From: Chloroflexota bacterium
Lineage (GTDB): Bacteria > Chloroflexota > UBA6077 > JACCZL01
DNA length: 64,000 nt
Direction of reading: 5' to 3'
NCBI GenBank assembly: GCA_020845495.1
Contig: JADLFM010000046.1
Span: 15,036 to 79,035, forward strand
Of this stretch, positions 50,224 to 59,610 are shown in pieces; position 1 is the first letter of the stretch; every line of letters starts with the position of its first letter. Under the pieces are notes generated by a model, which had not been told where the DNA came from, ran no database searches, and saw nothing but the letters and a program-made list of their open reading frames with translations. Position numbers and translations under genes: made by a program.

Positions 50224-51320
50224 TCGTCGACGGCCACGCGCACGCGTTCCCCTACCTCGGAGCCGCCTCCGGCTACCCCTCCGCCGAGTTTCACACCCGG
50301 CTGCTTCAGCGGCATTTCACGACCCACCCCCAGGGTGCGCGACGGGTGAGCGACAATCAGCTTGTCACCGAACCGACCCTCTGGGACGGCAAGACACCCG
50401 GCTTCGACGGGCTGCTGGCGGTGGGCTTCCACGTCGCGCGGTTTGGCCGCTTCGAGTGGGAGAAGGACGGGGTCGCCTACTATATCCAGTGGCTGCCGCC
50501 GCACCTGGAAGACAACGAGGCTCGCCCGGAGCGAATGCTCGCCCAGATGCAGTACCTGGGCGTCGAGCGGGCGATGCTCCAACGCGGCCGGATGTATGGC
50601 ATCCTCGACGAGTACATTGCTGACATCGTGCGCCAGCACCCGGACCGCCTGCGGGGCTGCCTGGCGGTCGACGAGAGCCGGGTCGGCCAGCAGGACCAGA
50701 TCGGCTACCTGGAGCGCTGCGTCCGCGATCTCGGACTGACGGCGCTCTACTTCGACAACGATGCCTTCTGGTCTGGCGCGCAGGGCGTGGACTTCGGCGC
50801 ACCGCCGTACGTCCCCTTCTGGGAGACGGTCCAGAGCCTCGGCGTGCCGGTGCTCTGGGACATTCGCTTCGTCCAGCGGCGCACTCAGGCCGACTATCTG
50901 GGAGAGGTGGCGCGGCTACACCGCTTCGCACGGCAATTCCCGCGTATCCGGAACGTCCTGACCCACGGGCTACCGGCCCATGCGCTGTCAGATGGACGGG
51001 TGCCAGACGAGATCGTCGGGCTGCTGCGAGAGCCGAACGTCACCCTGGAGTTGCTGTTCCCGCTCCTGTACGGCGCCAGTTGGGACTACCCCTACGCCGA
51101 GGCGCGGCCCATCATCCGCACGCTGTACGAGCAGGTCGGCGCGAGCAAACTGCTCTGGGGCTCGGACATGCCAAATGTGGAGCGAAGCTGCACCTACCGC
51201 CAGAGCCTGACCTACCTGACGCGCTACTGCGACTTCATCCGATCGTCCGACCTGGACCAGATCGTCGGCGGCAACGCCAACGACCTGTACTTCAGCCTGA
51301 CCCCGACGACGTCAGCCTGA
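50220..51320 (+). CDS. Amidohydrolase-family (Amidohydro_2) metal-dependent hydrolase
   Basis: A 366-residue TIM-barrel hydrolase or decarboxylase. It starts MIVDGHAHAFPYLGAAS, with the HxH metal ligands, has LLWGSDMPNVERSCTY near residue 318 supplying the Asp ligand, and ends at VGGNANDLYFSL. This family includes 2-pyrone-4,6-dicarboxylate lactonases, decarboxylases and amide hydrolases; the substrate is not settled. ATG 50220 follows GGGGAG, and the preceding small ORF overlaps by ATGA. Downstream a 13-base repeat with 20-base period spans the stop. Confidence 0.88.
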   Translation: MIVDGHAHAFPYLGAASGYPSAEFHTRLLQRHFTTHPQGARRVSDNQLVTEPTLWDGKTPGFDGLLAVGFHVARFGRFEWEKDGVAYYIQWLPPHLEDNEARPERMLAQMQYLGVERAMLQRGRMYGILDEYIADIVRQHPDRLRGCLAVDESRVGQQDQIGYLERCVRDLGLTALYFDNDAFWSGAQGVDFGAPPYVPFWETVQSLGVPVLWDIRFVQRRTQADYLGEVARLHRFARQFPRIRNVLTHGLPAHALSDGRVPDEIVGLLREPNVTLELLFPLLYGASWDYPYAEARPIIRTLYEQVGASKLLWGSDMPNVERSCTYRQSLTYLTRYCDFIRSSDLDQIVGGNANDLYFSLTPTTSA

Positions 51321-51324
51321 CCCC
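51292..51324 (+). repeat. 13-base direct repeat spanning the amidohydrolase stop
   Basis: TCAGCCTGACCCC at 51292-51304 and 51312-51324 (period 20). The second copy provides the TGA stop; the first is read in another frame. Confidence 0.85.
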
Positions 51325-51435
51325 CAGCCGTTTCAGTCGTCCCACCGTCACGTACAGTGACTGGCATGGTCGATCCCACCGCCCGGGCAGGGCCTGCCGG
51401 CATACCTACGCTGCCGGCAGGCTCGTCGACGTGGG

Positions 51436-52458
51436 CTAGTCGAAGCTGAAGCAGACCTTGCCGGAGTTGGCGTCGGCGGCGACGCGATACGCTTCCGACC
51501 CCTCTTCCAGCGGGTAGAAGTGGGTCACCACCGATTCGAGCTTCACGTCGTGGCGGCGAATGAACTCCGCGATCTCATCGAACTGGTTCGGGGGGTACGC
51601 GCTCGACCCGAACAGCGTGAGCTCCTTCATCGCCAGCCGTCCGAGCGGCATCGTGAAGTCGGCCGAGCCCAGCCCGACCAACGCCGCCGTCCCGAGCGGC
51701 TTCAGCAAATCGCCGATGACGGCGTGGGCCGGGTTCGCGCCCGACGTCTCGGTCAGCTTGTCTGCGCCATTCGGGAAGTGCTCGCGTAGCTGTTCCCCAA
51801 CCGGCCCGGCCATCGGATCGAGCACCATGTCCGCGCCAAGCTTCAGGGCAAGCTCGCGGCGCCCGGCCGATGGATCGATGCCGACGATGGTCGCACCCAT
51901 CGGCTTCGCGAACAGCACTGACAGCAGTCCGACCGGCCCCAGACCCGAGACAACCAGCACGTCTCGGCCGCTCACGCCGAGGCGAGCAAGCGGCGCGTAC
52001 GCGGTGCCGCCCTGGCAGGCCACGATGGCGCCATCGAGGAACGAGAGATGCTCCGGCAGACGGATCAGGCACGGCTCCTCGACGCGCATGTACTCGGTGT
52101 GCGAGCCGTCGCAACCCTGGTGGCCGTAGGAGGCACGGCGATTCGCGCAGTTGTTCTGATATCCAGCTCGGCAGTACCAGCACGCTCCGCAGGTCCGCCG
52201 GAAGTACGGAACCACCCGCTCCCCGACCTCCCAGCCGGCGACGCCCGCTCCGACCTCTGAGATCACGCCGCATGGCTCGTGGCCGGAGATGAAGCCTGGA
52301 TCGAGATGCAGCGGGCTGGGGTGTCGATACGGGTGCAGGTCGCTGCCACAGATGCCGGTGGCCATCATCTTGATGACGACCTCGCCCGGTTCGGCCTTCG
52401 GGATCGGTAGGTCGAGGACGGTGACCTCGCGCTCGCCCGACGTTCGTAGCGCCTTCAC
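51436..52458 (-). CDS. Zinc-binding MDR-family alcohol dehydrogenase
   Basis: A 340-residue medium-chain dehydrogenase. The catalytic zinc ligands lie in GICGSDLHPYRH and GHEPCGVISEVGAG, the structural zinc Cys cluster in CGACWYCRAGYQNNC, and the Rossmann motif is SGLGPVGLLSVLFAKPMG. It oxidises an alcohol or polyol with NAD(P). GTG 52458 is chosen because AAGGAG lies eight bases upstream. It is divergent from the GroEL-like gene, with a 291-base gap containing a TATATT -10-like element on its strand (52531-52536). Confidence 0.93.
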   Translation of the reverse strand: MKALRTSGEREVTVLDLPIPKAEPGEVVIKMMATGICGSDLHPYRHPSPLHLDPGFISGHEPCGVISEVGAGVAGWEVGERVVPYFRRTCGACWYCRAGYQNNCANRRASYGHQGCDGSHTEYMRVEEPCLIRLPEHLSFLDGAIVACQGGTAYAPLARLGVSGRDVLVVSGLGPVGLLSVLFAKPMGATIVGIDPSAGRRELALKLGADMVLDPMAGPVGEQLREHFPNGADKLTETSGANPAHAVIGDLLKPLGTAALVGLGSADFTMPLGRLAMKELTLFGSSAYPPNQFDEIAEFIRRHDVKLESVVTHFYPLEEGSEAYRVAADANSGKVCFSFD

Positions 52459-52749
52459 GGTCTGATCTCCTTCGATCGGCTGCCACGCGGCCATGGCCAC
52501 GTCCACGCCCACGGTCGCGCGGGGCGCCCGAATATACTCCCCCACTCTGGCTTGTTTCCACGATACTCTGTCGCGAGTAGGATCCCCGGGGGACGTCCAC
52601 CTGGCGAGTGGCGCCTCGGGACGCTACACGAGGCTAACGCGGGCCACGTCGACGTGGGCGACGGCGGCACTGATGTCGACGCTGGTGACCTGCACACCGA
52701 GGACGTATCTGACGGTGGCAGGCGGATATCGCGGCAGGGAAAGCAGAGC

Positions 52750-54381
52750 ATGGCGCAACGGAGCGTGATGCCGGACCCTTACATCTTGCAGGCGCCGGCC
52801 GGGCGAGCGGCACTGATCCGGGGCATGGGCCGCATGACCCGGCTACTCCGCGTGACGCTTGGACCGACCGCCGGGACGGTGGCGATTGCGCCGCTTGTCA
52901 GCGGACGGCCCCCGGAAATCCTCGACAGCGCGGCGACCATCGCACGGCGGATGACCGGCGTCGGCGACCCGTTCGAAGACATGGGCGCGATGATCGTACG
53001 TCACCTCGCCTGGCGGGTTTTCGAGCAGGTCGGCGATGGCGTGGCAACTTCGGCAGTGCTGGCCCAGGCGCTCGTCGAGCGGGCCGAGACATACCTCGCG
53101 GCCGGCGGCAGCCCTGTTCCCGTCAAGCGCGGGATCGAACGGGGACTGGCGGTGGTCCTCGACGTCCTGGAGCGGCAGGCACGGGCGATCGAGGAGGCAG
53201 AGGAGGTCGCGGCGCTCGTGGCCGGGATCGTGCACGACCCCGAGCTTGCGGTGCGGATCGGGAAGATCGTCGAGGCGGTCGGCCCGGACGGCTCGATCCA
53301 GATCGAGGACGGCGAGCGCACCGAGACGGCAACCGAGTACATCGACGGCGTCCGCTGGACGGGGGGATACGCCTCGCCGTATCTGCTGGCTCGGGGCGAG
53401 ACGACTGCCAGACTCGTCAATCCGCGTGTGCTCGTCACTGACCACGACATCGAGCGGGCCGAACACCTGCTGCCGGCCCTCGAAGCCTGCGTTGCGGCCG
53501 GCGAACGCGCCCTGCTGATCGTCGCGCCGGAGATTCGAGACTCGGCCATCGGGCTGCTGGCGTTGAACCGAGAGCGTGGCGCGCTCGATAGCGCCGTTGT
53601 GGCAAAGGCACCGCTTTTCGGCGCACAGCGCGCCCGCGTGTTGGAAGACCTTGCGGTCATCACCGGCGGACGGTACCTGCGGGAGGAGGCGCACGAACGC
53701 CTCGAGAATGTCCAGCTAGACGATCTTGGGGCAGCGCGTCAGGCCTGGGTCACGGCGACCCATTTCGGCATCCACGGCGGGCGCGGCGACAAGGCCGCAA
53801 TCCGTGCCCGGATCGGCGAGGCCAGGCAGGAGCTACGCGCAACGGCCGACGATGCCTGGACGCGTGAACGGATCAAGGAGCGGATCGGGAAGCTCGCCGG
53901 GCTGGCGGCGAGCATCAAAGTCGGCGCAGCGACGACCGGCGAGCGCGACGCTCTCAAGCTGCGGGTCGAAGCGGCCGTGACGACGGCACGCGCTGCCATG
54001 GAGGGCGGAGCCGTGCCGGGCGGCGGGGCCGCCCTGCTCGCCTGCGTCCCGGCCGTCGATGCGTGCGCGCGCTCGCTTCCCGGCGACGAGGCGATCGGCG
54101 CGGCGATCCTGGCCCATGCACTCGCCGAGCCGATGCGCTGGCTGCTTCGCAATGCTGGGCTGGCGCCGGCACCGATCGTCGCACGGGCGCGCCAGGACGG
54201 GCCTGGATGCGTCTTCGACGTGGTGCGCGGCGAGTGGGTCGATCCGTGGGAGGCCGGCCTGGTGGATCCGTCTCCGGTCGTCCGAGCGGCATTGGAGACG
54301 GCTGTCAGCGCCGCGACGCTGGCCCTGACGAGCGACGTGCTGATCCATCGTCGGGAGCCGCCGGTATCGGTACAACCGTAG
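52750..54381 (+). CDS. Divergent GroEL-like chaperonin, catalytic Asp replaced
   Basis: A 543-residue group I chaperonin homologue. N-terminal RMTRLLRVTLGPTAG, the Asp equivalent to GroEL Asp52 (ILDSAATIA, about residue 59) and the Asp87 equivalent (VGDGVATSAVLAQAL, about residue 96) are present. However, the ATP-hydrolysing Asp398 of GroEL is Ala408 here (RVEAAVTTARAAMEGG). The apical region keeps GYASPYLLARGE and LLPALEACVAAG. The C-terminal GGM tail is absent and no GroES gene adjoins. It therefore looks like a chaperonin paralogue that may bind but hydrolyse ATP poorly. ATG 52750 was chosen; ATG 52768 is possible. Followed by the Asp-box propeller in the same direction. Confidence 0.88.
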   Translation: MAQRSVMPDPYILQAPAGRAALIRGMGRMTRLLRVTLGPTAGTVAIAPLVSGRPPEILDSAATIARRMTGVGDPFEDMGAMIVRHLAWRVFEQVGDGVATSAVLAQALVERAETYLAAGGSPVPVKRGIERGLAVVLDVLERQARAIEEAEEVAALVAGIVHDPELAVRIGKIVEAVGPDGSIQIEDGERTETATEYIDGVRWTGGYASPYLLARGETTARLVNPRVLVTDHDIERAEHLLPALEACVAAGERALLIVAPEIRDSAIGLLALNRERGALDSAVVAKAPLFGAQRARVLEDLAVITGGRYLREEAHERLENVQLDDLGAARQAWVTATHFGIHGGRGDKAAIRARIGEARQELRATADDAWTRERIKERIGKLAGLAASIKVGAATTGERDALKLRVEAAVTTARAAMEGGAVPGGGAALLACVPAVDACARSLPGDEAIGAAILAHALAEPMRWLLRNAGLAPAPIVARARQDGPGCVFDVVRGEWVDPWEAGLVDPSPVVRAALETAVSAATLALTSDVLIHRREPPVSVQP

Positions 54382-54517
54382 GCAACTGGCATGGCGCAGT
54401 GAGAACTGGCACTCGTTCGGCGGTGTCCGTGCCAGGGCTGAGGTCGTCGCGGCGATCGGACCGGCCGGGCCTGATGCAGCCTGGTAGCGTGCAGCGCGCG
54501 GCCTGAGAGGGGGGACC

Positions 54518-56530
54518 GTGGGGACGGTGTGGGAGCGGCTGGCGGTTCTCGAAGGCGGGACGGTCGTCGGACTGGCAACGGCGATGACGGCCGAGGGTGT
54601 GCCGGTGGCCTTCGCCGCGACGCCATTCGGCGCGTTCCGTTCGACGGCCGCCGGCCGCATCTGGGAGCCGCTTGGCGCGCCAGGCAGCGTGCCGGGGGTG
54701 GAGATCGTCCTGCCGTCGCCGCGCTATGCACAGGATGGCATCGTCTACGCCGGCGCCCACGACGGGCTTCATCGGTGGAGCTCGGGCCAGTGGCAGCACC
54801 TCCTGACCGGCAGCCGGGTACTCGCGCTCGCCTGCCTGGCCGGCGACGGGCCCGATCCCAGGTTGCTGGCCGGCACCGAGGACGACGGCGTCCTCGTCAG
54901 CCATGACGGCGGCCGGACCTGGACCGGCGCCAACCCTGGCCTGCTCGACCTGACCATCCTGGCGCTGGCGCTCTCGCCCGCGTTCGAGCGCGACGGTCTC
55001 GGATTCGCGGCCACGCCATCCGGCCTCTACCGGACCCGCAACGGCGCCGAGTCCTGGCGCGCGGTCGACATCGGGGGGGACGACGTCGCAATCCAGTGCC
55101 TCGCGCTCTCGCCGTCCTTCGAACGGGACCGGCTGATCCTGGCCGGCACCGAGGAGCAGGGGTTGCTTCGCTCGGAGGACGGCGGCCGCTCCTGGGAGAC
55201 GGTGACCGATCTTGCCAATTGCGGCGTGAACGGCATCGCTTTCTCGGACCACGGCCTCGTGGTGGCTGCGACCGACAGCGGGGTTGCACTGTCCCAGGAC
55301 GGCGGTACGACCTGGCAGCACACCGGCGGCGATCTCGGGTCGGCCCTGTGTGCAGCGGTCCTCCCCAACGGCGACGAGCGCGTGCTGCTGGCCGGGCTGC
55401 CCGACGGCGGCGTGACGCGCTCCGTTGATCTCGGACAGTACTGGGCGGCGGCGAATGCCGGGCTTGCGGCGAACCTGTTGGCGAGCCTCGCTATCTCGCC
55501 GGCGTTCGCGACCGATGCCACGCTGTTCGTAGCCGGGGCGCAGGCTGGCATCCTTGGCTCGAAGGATGGCGGGCGGACCTGGAGCGCGCGCAACTCCGGC
55601 ATCGAGGGTCGAGCCGTCTTCCAGGTCGCCATCTCGCCGGAGTACGCCTGCGACGGAACCCTCTTCGCCGTGACGGACGGCGGCCTCTACGTCAGCCGCA
55701 GCCGTGCCGAGCGCTGGGCACCCGTGCCGTCGCTGCCAGCACCGTCGCTGCCAGCACCGTCGCTGCCGCCCGTGGAGGATGGCCAGGCAGCGGCGCCTGA
55801 CTCATCTGCCCTGCCGGCGCGTCTTGTGGCGGTCACCGCGGGCACTCACGACCATACGGCAGGCAGCCCGGGCAACGTGACGGTACTCGCCGCCCTCCTC
55901 GACGGACGGTTGGCAGTCTCCGGGAATGGCAGCCTGACCTGGCGCTCCTTCGACACCCCGTTCGGGACGGCTGACGTCGTAGCGCTCGCTCCTTCCCCTA
56001 CGTTTGCGCGAGACGGGACGCTCTACGCCGCGACGGCAGGCCCAACCAGTGATGAAGGCGGGCGCGAGATCGTGGTCTGGAGAACCATGGACGACGGCCA
56101 GCGGTGGGAACGCTGGCTGGAGGAGCGTGGGGCGCCGCCCGTCTGCCTCGTGGCGCTGCCATCCAATCCGTCTGGCGACACGCTCGCCGTGGGGCTGGGC
56201 GGGCGGGTACTCCGTCCGCGCCAGGATGCTTCCGAGGTCAGGGGCGGCAGACGACGGCCGCTCTGGCGCTCGACGGGCCTACCCGGCTCCTCCACGATCC
56301 TGGCCGGCCTGGGCGCCTCACCGGACTTTCGGCGCGACCGTACGCTGTTTGCCGCGACGAGTGCTGGGGTGTACGTCTCGTGCGACGGCGGCGCGACGTT
56401 CTCGACGTGGCCTGACGGCCCCGCGCTGCCATCCACGGTGACCGTCGTGCCCTCGCCGGCCTACGCCGAAGACGGCGTTGTCTATGCGCTCGGCCTGGGC
56501 GGTACGATCTGGCGCCGGCGCGACGGCTGA
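54518..56530 (+). CDS. Asp-box (BNR/sortilin-type) beta-propeller protein
   Basis: A 670-residue protein built of repeated Asp boxes: SHDGGRTW, SEDGGRSW, SQDGGTTW, SKDGGRTW and more divergent ones, in repeats of about 50-80 residues with ALSPAFERDG/ALSPSFERDR spacers. These fold as beta-propeller blades, as in sialidases, photosystem assembly factors and Vps10. No signal peptide is seen, so it is probably cytoplasmic. A Pro/Ser linker (PSLPAPSLPAPSLPP) splits the protein near residue 415. GTG 54518 follows GAGAGGGGGG. It is 136 bases after the GroEL-like gene in the same direction, suggesting a shared transcript. A sialidase is unlikely, as no catalytic residues were seen. Binding role unknown. 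Confidence 0.8.
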   Translation: MGTVWERLAVLEGGTVVGLATAMTAEGVPVAFAATPFGAFRSTAAGRIWEPLGAPGSVPGVEIVLPSPRYAQDGIVYAGAHDGLHRWSSGQWQHLLTGSRVLALACLAGDGPDPRLLAGTEDDGVLVSHDGGRTWTGANPGLLDLTILALALSPAFERDGLGFAATPSGLYRTRNGAESWRAVDIGGDDVAIQCLALSPSFERDRLILAGTEEQGLLRSEDGGRSWETVTDLANCGVNGIAFSDHGLVVAATDSGVALSQDGGTTWQHTGGDLGSALCAAVLPNGDERVLLAGLPDGGVTRSVDLGQYWAAANAGLAANLLASLAISPAFATDATLFVAGAQAGILGSKDGGRTWSARNSGIEGRAVFQVAISPEYACDGTLFAVTDGGLYVSRSRAERWAPVPSLPAPSLPAPSLPPVEDGQAAAPDSSALPARLVAVTAGTHDHTAGSPGNVTVLAALLDGRLAVSGNGSLTWRSFDTPFGTADVVALAPSPTFARDGTLYAATAGPTSDEGGREIVVWRTMDDGQRWERWLEERGAPPVCLVALPSNPSGDTLAVGLGGRVLRPRQDASEVRGGRRRPLWRSTGLPGSSTILAGLGASPDFRRDRTLFAATSAGVYVSCDGGATFSTWPDGPALPSTVTVVPSPAYAEDGVVYALGLGGTIWRRRDG

Positions 56531-56904
56531 GCGGCCCGGGAGCACCAGCATACTCCCCCAGACATGTCGAGCGTTGATGGTGCCGAGCGGCCGTCCATGA
56601 CGGCCTGCCGCCTCGTGCCACACTCCTCCGACCCGGTATCGCAGCAGCGCGCGTGCTGCGCCGCATCTGATCCGGTGCCGCGTCAGCGGGCCGAAACATT
56701 GCTTGACAGGGCGCGGGTGCAGACGTAGGATTTCGGCCAGCAACGCCGGCCAGGGTGGATGCGTGGTTCCCGACGTCGCGGACTACACCCTGAGTCGGAG
56801 CGATCCGGTGCGTTTCCTCCCAAGCTGACATCGTCGTCATCCGCCGTTTCAACCTCGCCAGTCGTGGCGAGAGTGTGTGCAGGCTGAAGTAGAGGAGACC
56901 AGGC
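56531..56904. other. 374-base region with the second sugar-operon promoter
   Basis: Non-coding stretch between the propeller gene and the sugar-binding protein, holding the promoter at 56703-56731 and a leader of about 170 bases. Nothing else recognised. Confidence 0.6.
56703..56731 (+). promoter_or_regulatory. Sigma70 promoter of the second sugar ABC operon
   Basis: Consensus TTGACA (56703-56708), exactly 17-base spacer, TAGGAT (56726-56731). This is one of the best -35/-10 pairs in the window. Confidence 0.7.
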
Positions 56905-58491
56905 ATGGCCAAGGGTGTAGCGCCGCGTATGTCACGTCGACGGATGCTGCGAGGCACAGCGCTCGTGCTCGGCAGTCTTTCAGGCTCGGCGATCCTCGCC
57001 GCGTGCGGCGGCTCCACGCCGGCCGCGCCGTCCTCAGGGCAACCGGCCTCTGGACAGCCGGCTGCCGCCAAGCCAACTGAAGCGCCGGCTGCCGCCAAGC
57101 CGACCGCGGCAGCGGCGGCCGCCAAGCCCACGACGGCCCCCGCGCAGCCGGCTGCTCAGCCAGCGGCCACTAAGCCAGCCGAATCCGCGGCTGCTGCTGC
57201 CAAGCCGGCGGCGGGTACACAGCGGGTCGTCATCCGCGACCACGACTGGATTCAGGGCACGCCGGGCCAGCCGAACGACTGGTACGACCAGTTCGTCGCG
57301 AAGTTCGAGCAGGAGCACCCGGATATCAAGGTCGAGCGGGAATGGTTCCCGCGCGCCGAGATGCACGCCAAGCAACTGGCGCTTGCCGCGACCGGCCAGA
57401 TCGGCGACACCGTCCGCATCGACGTCGCGCCGAAGGTCGCCGAGCTTCAACTCAAGGGCGTCGTCCACGACCTGAACTCGCTCTGGGCCAGCGACAAGGA
57501 GTGGCAGGACAAAGATCAGAAGCAGTTCTGGTCGGGCAACATCAAGACGTACACCCGCGAGGGCAAGGTCTGGGGGTTGCCGGTCGTCGGCCACCCCGGC
57601 AACCTCCAGTACTACATCAACAAGACGATGATCGAGAAGGCCGGCCTGAAGATGCCGCCGGCGGATGGGAACTGGACGTTCGAGGATCTTCAGACGCTGG
57701 CGAAGGGTCTGACCAAGAGCGAGGGTGGGCGCACGACCGTCTACGGCATCCTGCCGGGACTCGGGAACGTGACCGCGAACGAGTACCTCGTCGGCCTGAT
57801 GCGGGGGTTCGGCGGCGACGTCTTCGATCCTGACGGCAAGAAATGCCTGCTGAACACCCCGGAGTCGATCGCCGGCCTGAAGATCGCGGCCGAACTGTAC
57901 AAGTCTGGGTCCGCCTATCCCTGGGCTGCCGACGTCGAACAGCAGCGGCAGGACTTGTTCATCGGCGGCAAGCTTGGGATCGTCACCCAGACCAGTTTCG
58001 CGGCAAAGTCCTGGCCGGACCTGATCGCCAAATCCCCGAACCCGTTCGAGATGGACGTCATCCCGAACCCGATCGGCTCGACCGGGAAGCATGCGACCCA
58101 GGTCTCGTCGGACGGGAAGAGTGTTTCGAAGGACACCAAGAACCCGGACAAGGCGTGGATCGTGCTGTCGCGGCTGTTCACCAGCCAGCGGCACGGGATC
58201 GAGCGATTCCAGAACGGCCTCGGCAGTCCCGGCAGCCGCTTCGACGTCTGGGATAGCGACGAGTTCCGCAAGACGGCACCCAAGCTCCAAAACATCGCGA
58301 AGGTCCTGGTGCTGCCGCCGGCACCGGAAATGGCGCCCTGGTACTACCCGGCGAACGGCCGCTTCGCCGAGCACGAGCCGATCCTCCTCAACGAGTTCAT
58401 CAAGGTGACGCTCGGGCAGGCGACGGTCGAGGACTACGCCGCCAACGTGGGCAAGCAAATCCAGGAAATCCTGGACAAGCCGCTCGTCTGA
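56905..58491 (+). CDS. Extracellular solute-binding lipoprotein, family 1 (CUT1 sugar type)
   Basis: A 528-residue binding protein. The N-terminus carries a Tat-type motif (MSRRRMLRG), hydrophobic stretch and lipobox LAACGG, then a repetitive Ala/Lys/Pro/Thr linker. The mature part begins VVIRDHDWIQGTPGQPNDWYD and shows EHPDIKVEREWFPRAEMH and VWGLPVVGHPGNLQYYIN. ATG 56905 follows AGGAG. It serves the two permeases downstream; a hairpin at 58531-58566 lies between. Probably a sugar or sugar-acid ligand. Confidence 0.93.
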   Translation: MAKGVAPRMSRRRMLRGTALVLGSLSGSAILAACGGSTPAAPSSGQPASGQPAAAKPTEAPAAAKPTAAAAAAKPTTAPAQPAAQPAATKPAESAAAAAKPAAGTQRVVIRDHDWIQGTPGQPNDWYDQFVAKFEQEHPDIKVEREWFPRAEMHAKQLALAATGQIGDTVRIDVAPKVAELQLKGVVHDLNSLWASDKEWQDKDQKQFWSGNIKTYTREGKVWGLPVVGHPGNLQYYINKTMIEKAGLKMPPADGNWTFEDLQTLAKGLTKSEGGRTTVYGILPGLGNVTANEYLVGLMRGFGGDVFDPDGKKCLLNTPESIAGLKIAAELYKSGSAYPWAADVEQQRQDLFIGGKLGIVTQTSFAAKSWPDLIAKSPNPFEMDVIPNPIGSTGKHATQVSSDGKSVSKDTKNPDKAWIVLSRLFTSQRHGIERFQNGLGSPGSRFDVWDSDEFRKTAPKLQNIAKVLVLPPAPEMAPWYYPANGRFAEHEPILLNEFIKVTLGQATVEDYAANVGKQIQEILDKPLV

Positions 58492-58530
58492 TCCTGTCCT
58501 GGCCGAGCGATTCGGCCGACAGACGCGGGC

Positions 58531-58566
58531 GAGGGGCCGCGCCGCCTCTGCGCGGCGCGGCCCCTC
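58531..58566 (+). promoter_or_regulatory. Strong stem-loop between binding-protein and permease genes
   Basis: Perfect 15-base GC-rich arms (58531-58545, 58552-58566) with a 6-base loop, 40 bases past the binding-protein stop. It probably causes partial termination or mRNA protection, favouring the binding protein. Confidence 0.6.
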
Positions 58567-58644
58567 GATCCCCCGCACCGATCGCCGGCGGCCGGCAGGC
58601 GTCGAGTCACCCCCGAGACCGCCCGGCGATCATTGGAGGTCACG

Positions 58645-59610
58645 GTGCTCGCACGAGCGATACCGACATCACGGGCAGCCTCTCGGCAGGGCTCGCTCCG
58701 TCGCGAAGAGGTCTTCTGGGCCTACGCCTTCCTTACGCCCTGGATCATCGGCCTGGTGGTCTTCGTGCTCGGGCCGATGCTCTTCTCGCTGGTGCTGAGC
58801 TTCTACACTTACACGCTGGGCCGGGACTACTCATTCGCGGGTCTGGACAACTGGATTCGGGCGTTCACCAAGGACGAGTTCTTCTGGCCGTCGGTCGGCC
58901 GGACGGTGGTGTACACGGCGATCGTCGTGCCGCTCAGCGTCTTCGGGGCGCTCTGCACCGCGATGCTGCTGAACCAGAAACTGCGCTTCACCACCGTCTA
59001 TCGCACGGTCTTCTTCATGCCGCACCTCGTGCCGATCGTGGCGGCCGTCTACATCTGGCTGTGGCTGCTGAATGGGCAGTACGGCCTGATCAACGAGGTC
59101 ATCTGGCAGATTGGCTACCACCTGACCGGCACCGGCTTCAAAGGCCCGAACTGGTTCGGGGACACGTTCTGGGCGCTGCCGGCCCTGATGGCGATCGCGC
59201 TGTGGGGCGCGATCGGCGGCAACATGATGGTGATCTTCCTGGCCGGCCTCCAGGGTATCCCACAGGAGTTGTACGAGGTCGCCGCCATCGACGGGGCCGG
59301 CCCCTGGTCTCGCTTCTGGCATGTGACCTTGCCGATGATCTCGCCGACGATGTTCTTCAACCTGGTGCTGGCGTCGATCGGCGCAGTCCAGACGTTCACG
59401 TCGGCATTCTTCGCGACCGGCGGTGGACCGGCCTACGCGACCTGGCTGTACGGCCTGCACATCTACCGCACCACGTTCGACTACTTCGACATGGGCTACG
59501 GTTCGACGCTCGCCTGGATCATGTTCATTGGCCTGAGCGTCTTCACCTACATCCAGTTCCGGGCCTCCCGCGACCTGGTCTACTACGCCGGGGAGGGTCG
59601 TGATGGCTGA
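58645..59610 (+). CDS. CUT1-type carbohydrate ABC transporter permease, MalF-like
   Basis: A 321-residue membrane permease with about six helices, beginning SLRREEVFWAYAFLTPWIIG. The EAA motif is YEVAAIDGAGPWSRFW, ending in TLPMISP. GTG 58645 is used because GGAGG lies five bases upstream; a TTG at 58633 is less likely. It overlaps the next permease by eight bases and forms the channel with it. The ATPase is not encoded here. Confidence 0.92.
   Translation: MLARAIPTSRAASRQGSLRREEVFWAYAFLTPWIIGLVVFVLGPMLFSLVLSFYTYTLGRDYSFAGLDNWIRAFTKDEFFWPSVGRTVVYTAIVVPLSVFGALCTAMLLNQKLRFTTVYRTVFFMPHLVPIVAAVYIWLWLLNGQYGLINEVIWQIGYHLTGTGFKGPNWFGDTFWALPALMAIALWGAIGGNMMVIFLAGLQGIPQELYEVAAIDGAGPWSRFWHVTLPMISPTMFFNLVLASIGAVQTFTSAFFATGGGPAYATWLYGLHIYRTTFDYFDMGYGSTLAWIMFIGLSVFTYIQFRASRDLVYYAGEGRDG

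Noticed and set aside
52459..52749. CIRCE (HrcA) operator before the GroEL-like gene
   Set aside because: No TTAGCACTC/GAGTGCTAA inverted repeat found in the gap, so heat-shock control by HrcA is not supported.
57034..58578. Long minus-strand frame over the sugar-binding lipoprotein (514 codons)
   Set aside because: Low-complexity Arg/Leu-rich shadow; the plus frame has signal peptide, lipobox and binding-protein motifs.
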